From: Triglochin maritima
Lineage: Eukaryota > Streptophyta > Magnoliopsida > Alismatales > Juncaginaceae
Direction: 5' to 3'
DNA length: 64,000 bases
Assembly: GCA_963682175.1 (NCBI GenBank)
Contig: OY821770.1
Coordinates: 16,274,501-16,338,500 of the forward strand
The notes beneath the pieces were generated by a model. The model had not been told where the DNA came from. It worked only from the letters and a program-made list of their open reading frames with translations, and ran no database searches. Each line of letters opens with the position of its first letter. The stretch's first letter is position 1. A program made the translations under genes and the position numbers. Below are positions 60,587 through 64,000 of this stretch, in pieces.

Positions 60587-60589
60587 TCC

Positions 60590-60597
60590 TATAAATA
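60590..60597 (+). promoter_or_regulatory. TATA box of solo F1 LTR
   Basis: TATAAATA, with the tandem repeats immediately upstream. Confidence 0.75.
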
Positions 60598-61038
60598 GGT
60601 ATGTTCTCCCTTCCTTGTTAAGACTAATGCAAAATTCTTCTCTCTCCAATTTTTCCATCCAATATTCTCTTAGTTTTAATTTTGTGCTAGAGACTAATTT
60701 CTTTAGAGCATAAAATGGGTTATTAGCTAGATTCTAACATCATATTAGAGATTGATTGACTAACTTCAATCTCTCTAATCTTGTTTACAGTTTGGTGAAG
60801 ACTTGGAGGCGAATCAGCGGACGATTCGACGAGCAACACAACTCTGAATCTTCATAAAGGTTTTAAAGAACCTTTGGGTATGATACTCTCTTGTTGTTTT
60901 TATGATATATGTAGGTTTGCATGATATTAGAATAAAGACAAAATATTGTACATAAAGTCGCTGAAAATATGAAATCGATCATGTATGCTTGTATTAAATT
61001 TTTAAAAATACACACACATAGGGACACAATTTCCTACA

Positions 61039-61902
61039 TGGAGAATATCGAGGTTGTTCAGGAATTTCTAGAAGTGTTTTATGATGATATCACCGGTCTG
61101 CCGCCACACAGAGAGTTTGAGTTTGGTATTGACTTGGTAGTTGGGACTACTCCGCAGTCGAATGCTCTGTATAGGATGACACCTGTAGAGTTAGCAGAGT
61201 TGAAGAAGCAGTTGCAGAATCTGCTAGATACATGATTGATCAGACCTAGTGTCTCGCCTTGGGGAGCACCAATACTCTTCGTGAAGAAGAGGGATGACTC
61301 TTTGCGGATGTGTATTGATTACAGGATGCAGAATAAGGTTACCATTAGGAATCGGTATCCTTTACCCAGGATCGATGACCTTTTCGACGAGTTACAGTCA
61401 ACAAATATGTTCTCAAAAATTGATCCGCGATCCGGTTCTCATCAGTTGAGGATCAGAGAGGCAGATGTCCAGAAGACAACATTCATTTTGAGGTAAGGGC
61501 AGTACGAGTTCTTGGTGATGTCGTTTGGACTGACGAATGCACCTGCAGCATTCATGAATCTCATGAATCAGACTTTCTAGCCTTATCTTGATCGATTTGT
61601 GATTGTCTTTGTGAACGACATCTTAGTATACTCCCCAGACAGAGAGAAGCATCGAGAGCACTTGAGGATTGCGCTTGGTATTTTGAGAGACTAGCAGCGA
61701 TCAAAAAGACTGTTGTAGCTGCTGGGTGACGAAACGGATTTTGGAATTTATTGACATTCTCCCAAAAAGGTACTGCTAAGTACAAGAAGTGTGAGTTTTG
61801 GTTAGATCTGGTAGCCTTTTTGGGACACGTTGTGTCAGCGATGGGGATATCAGTGGATCAAGCGAAGGTTGGGGTCGTGACACAGTGGAAAGCACCGACT
61901 AA
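61039..61902 (+). pseudogene. gypsy element 3 reverse transcriptase remnant
   Basis: [20 protein letters not shown], then [20 protein letters not shown] and [14 protein letters not shown], then a [13 protein letters not shown] site in which the first catalytic Asp of FVDD is Asn. There are stops at about 61233 and 61496, and a filler insertion of roughly 75-80 bp near 61696-61770. Cut at 61902 by the next LTR. Confidence 0.87.
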
Positions 61903-63074
61903 TGAAGGGAATGTGTTCTAAAAGTTTTACTTTTAAATGTCAATTATTATGAATTGAATGAGAAATCATTTTGTTCCTTGTTTGTGTTATTCGTCTTTTA
62001 GAAGTGTTAAGGAAGAGGCTCTTGGTCCTTAACCGTAGAGCTCTAAAAGATATTGGTTTACATAAAACAAAAGATATTCGCAATCATGGTAATTAACATG
62101 GGACATTAATTACCGAGTTAAGATTGTCGTGTTGGTCATAGATCATTGTAGCTCTACAAGTGAGTGACAAGACGGGTACACAAAAGAGGAAAATATTACT
62201 TTTGTATACTGAATAGACCTAATAAGTAAAATATTATAGAATTGTGTTTTCTGTGTCATTGATGTTTTACTGTGTCTTTGGTCCTTTGATATGAGACTTA
62301 TATCCGATCACTTAAGAATAGCTTAATTAGACCAGTGTCTTGAGCTATCGATGAGTGTAGTGTAAAGGCATTGGTTGGTTAAGTATGACTTTTGTTGGAG
62401 AAGATAGTTAGTCAAAAGATTATCATTGCCCCTTTTAATTGAGTTATGATATTAGTAGGCCCCTTGATAAAGCAAAGTTATAATGTGCACAATGTGATTT
62501 GAGTTAAGTCACATATTTATAACTAGCTTAAAGAGATCAAGAAATGAATACTAATACAAAGATGACACAATACTACTTTGTGTGTATTCTTAATATCACG
62601 AGGCAAGGGACGGACATAAGTGGTGCACTCCATCACTAAATGGATCGGGTTTTGGTTCGAGTGGAATTAAGACATCTAACTAATTGGGAGCTATAATGTG
62701 TAGCTAGATACCGCTTATAGCTTGTGATATTAAGCTCTTAATATCACTGCCAACTTAGTATAGATCCTCCACTAGGTCACACCACAAAACTGGGAAACAA
62801 GAAATGGGGATTTTGAGTTCATAAGGTGTGTCGGGTTTCATGTAGAAAATATGACACATATGGTGAACAAGCAAAATCAAAATTATGTTGTGATTAATAA
62901 CATAATTAGAATCTAAATTAAATTCATATGTGATGTAAATATTATGGGGTGTAATGATTTATCATTACATAGGATAATATGTTACATAAGTTGTGAACTT
63001 ACTACTAATCCCGAAATGTCAAATTTTGTAGGGGTTAAACCGAAATTTGACTAGTCTGCAGTACTGTGCAAAAA

Positions 63075-63262
63075 CGGTCGACTGCTAAACCGTAAACGGT
63101 CGACCAGATGTTGCACGGTCAACCGAAATGTTGCACGGTCGACCAGATGTGCATCGATCGTAACAGGAATTTAGTCTGTTCATTTTCGGTCGACCGAACA
63201 TTGCGATGAAATAATTTTGTTGCGAACGGTCGACCGAGTTTATGAACGGTCGACCGATTCAG
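63075..63262. repeat. CGGTCGACCG cluster in the F1 LTR
   Basis: Eight or so CGGTCGACC words, several about 20 bp apart (for example two in 63110-63150 and two in 63225-63262). They are absent from the equivalent part of the solo LTR near 60300. Confidence 0.9.
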
Positions 63263-63435
63263 ACGGTTGCTGCAGAATAAATTTAAGAATTAATTAGATC
63301 ATGCATGGAATTAGTCCATAACTGATTTAATTCGTGGCTAAGATTATTTGTTAGCAAATAATGGATGGTTAGATGGAAGTTTGCATGAAATCATGGGCAA
63401 GAGGTTGCACATGAATAGGTAATTTGGAGAGAACT

Positions 63436-63443
63436 TATAAATA
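63436..63443 (+). promoter_or_regulatory. TATA box of F1 5' LTR
   Basis: TATAAATA about 175 bp downstream of the palindrome cluster. Confidence 0.7.
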
Positions 63444-63901
63444 CAAGTTTATCTCATTACCTTATTAATTCATTATCTTTTTGTGCAAACATCTCTCTCC
63501 ATAATTCTCCACGAATTTCACCTTAATTCTTGAGTTTAGTTTTAGTTTTCAGAGATCTTCTTCTCAAGGGAACTAAAAAGGGGTTAGTAGTTAGATTCTA
63601 AACCCTATTGGAGATTGAGAGGCTAGCTCTTCTCTCTCCGATCTTGTTTAGAGTTTGGTGAATACTCGGAGGCATCCGGCGCAGCGACAATCATCCTCAA
63701 CGTCTCCGGATCATCAAGAAGTTTTAGAGAACTTCTAGGTATGAAATTCGGAGCCCATGTTTGTTTTAATAAAGTTTTGAAACTAGTTATTGAAATAAAC
63801 CGATGCATGCATGAAACAAATCATAGAAAAATTGTAATTGATCCTTATTGTACATAAAATTTCGAAAATAAATATGTGCAATGAAACTAGAAATCGTACA
63901 G

Positions 63902-63913
63902 TGGTATCAGAGC
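63902..63913 (+). other. Primer-binding site of the F1 element
   Basis: TGGTATCAGAGC one base after the LTR end. The rest of the window (63914-64000) is untranslated leader. Confidence 0.9.
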
Positions 63914-64000
63914 TTAGGGTTCAATTTTCTAATGATTTGAAACTATAAACAAATTTAGTTTACCATCTAGGGTTCGAACAATTCGATTTTCCGTTTTTCG

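Larger units (their letters stand above)
59107..61038 (+). mobile_element. Solo LTR, family F1, inside gypsy element 3
   Basis: Starts TGAAGGGAATGTG and ends TTTCCTACA. Flanks are TGGAA (59102-59106) and TGGAG (61039-61043), a 4 of 5 match. The interrupted gypsy pol reading continues across it (VVPYPEVKRLE, then EDIE-like). It is 1932 bp, with a TATA box at 60590 preceded by three tandem repeats. It lacks the CGGTCGACCG cluster found in the sister LTR at 61903. Confidence 0.88.
61903..63900 (+). repeat. 5' LTR of an F1 retrotransposon leaving the window
   Basis: Starts TGAAGGGAATGTG inside the gypsy pol and ends AAATCGTACA at the primer-binding site. It is 1998 bp with a TATA box (TATAAATA) at 63436. 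An array of CGGTCGACC motifs lies upstream of that TATA box. The internal region begins at 63901 and most of the element is beyond the window. The PBS and leader style fit copia, but no coding part is visible here. Confidence 0.85.

Noticed and set aside
60437..60713. Protein with repeated LHMMWF units
   Set aside because: Translation of the 54-bp LTR repeats. Not conserved as coding in the sister LTRs.

Overview
This is nuclear DNA of a flowering plant, most likely a eudicot. The evidence is a spliced plant phospholipase D gene with GT-AG introns, a plant bHLH gene, a type III polyketide synthase relic and dense plant transposon families (Ty3/gypsy, copia, CACTA, Mutator-like, hAT). I cannot name the species. 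All coordinates, splice sites and alignments below were read by eye.

Layout. 1-3797 is AT-rich and has no recognisable gene. 3828-12745 (+) is a ten-exon, apparently intact phospholipase D beta gene (974 codons), with a hAT-type MITE in its last intron. 13263-13800 (+) is a broken type III polyketide synthase. 14441-23397 (-) is a second host gene, cut in two by a 7.8-kb Ty3/gypsy element (14625-22449): two 5' exons lie on the right and the C-terminal exon on the left. 24239-26929 is a decayed Mutator-like element with a 9-bp target duplication. 27196-42257 is a CACTA and copia complex. It holds a TNP2-type transposase fragment, two CACTA elements with clean 3-bp duplications (A 34047-37862, B 39610-42257), one truncated relative, and a short-LTR copia relic. 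Element A carries exons of a Ulp1-like cysteine protease.

38203-47471 is a triplicated upstream segment of the bHLH gene at 47502-48347. It is interrupted by CACTA B, a fold-back element and a gypsy-type solo LTR, and for each of the three a sister copy preserves the empty site. 49792-63900 is a nest of retrotransposons: an internally deleted gypsy element (-), a decayed gypsy element (+), a solo LTR inside it, and the 5' LTR of another element that leaves the window at the right edge.

The most unusual signal is a motif built on CGGTCGACCG. It occurs as pairs about 12 nt apart, and the pairs recur roughly every 70 bp. It is present in every gypsy LTR here, in one of the copia-like LTRs but not in its sister, and in the fold-back DNA element. 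In the solo LTR at 45198-47113 several pairs have changed in both arms so that they still pair with each other. This suggests selection for a hairpin or for a two-site protein-binding dyad. Only the PLD and bHLH genes look functional. Everything else is transposon or relic.
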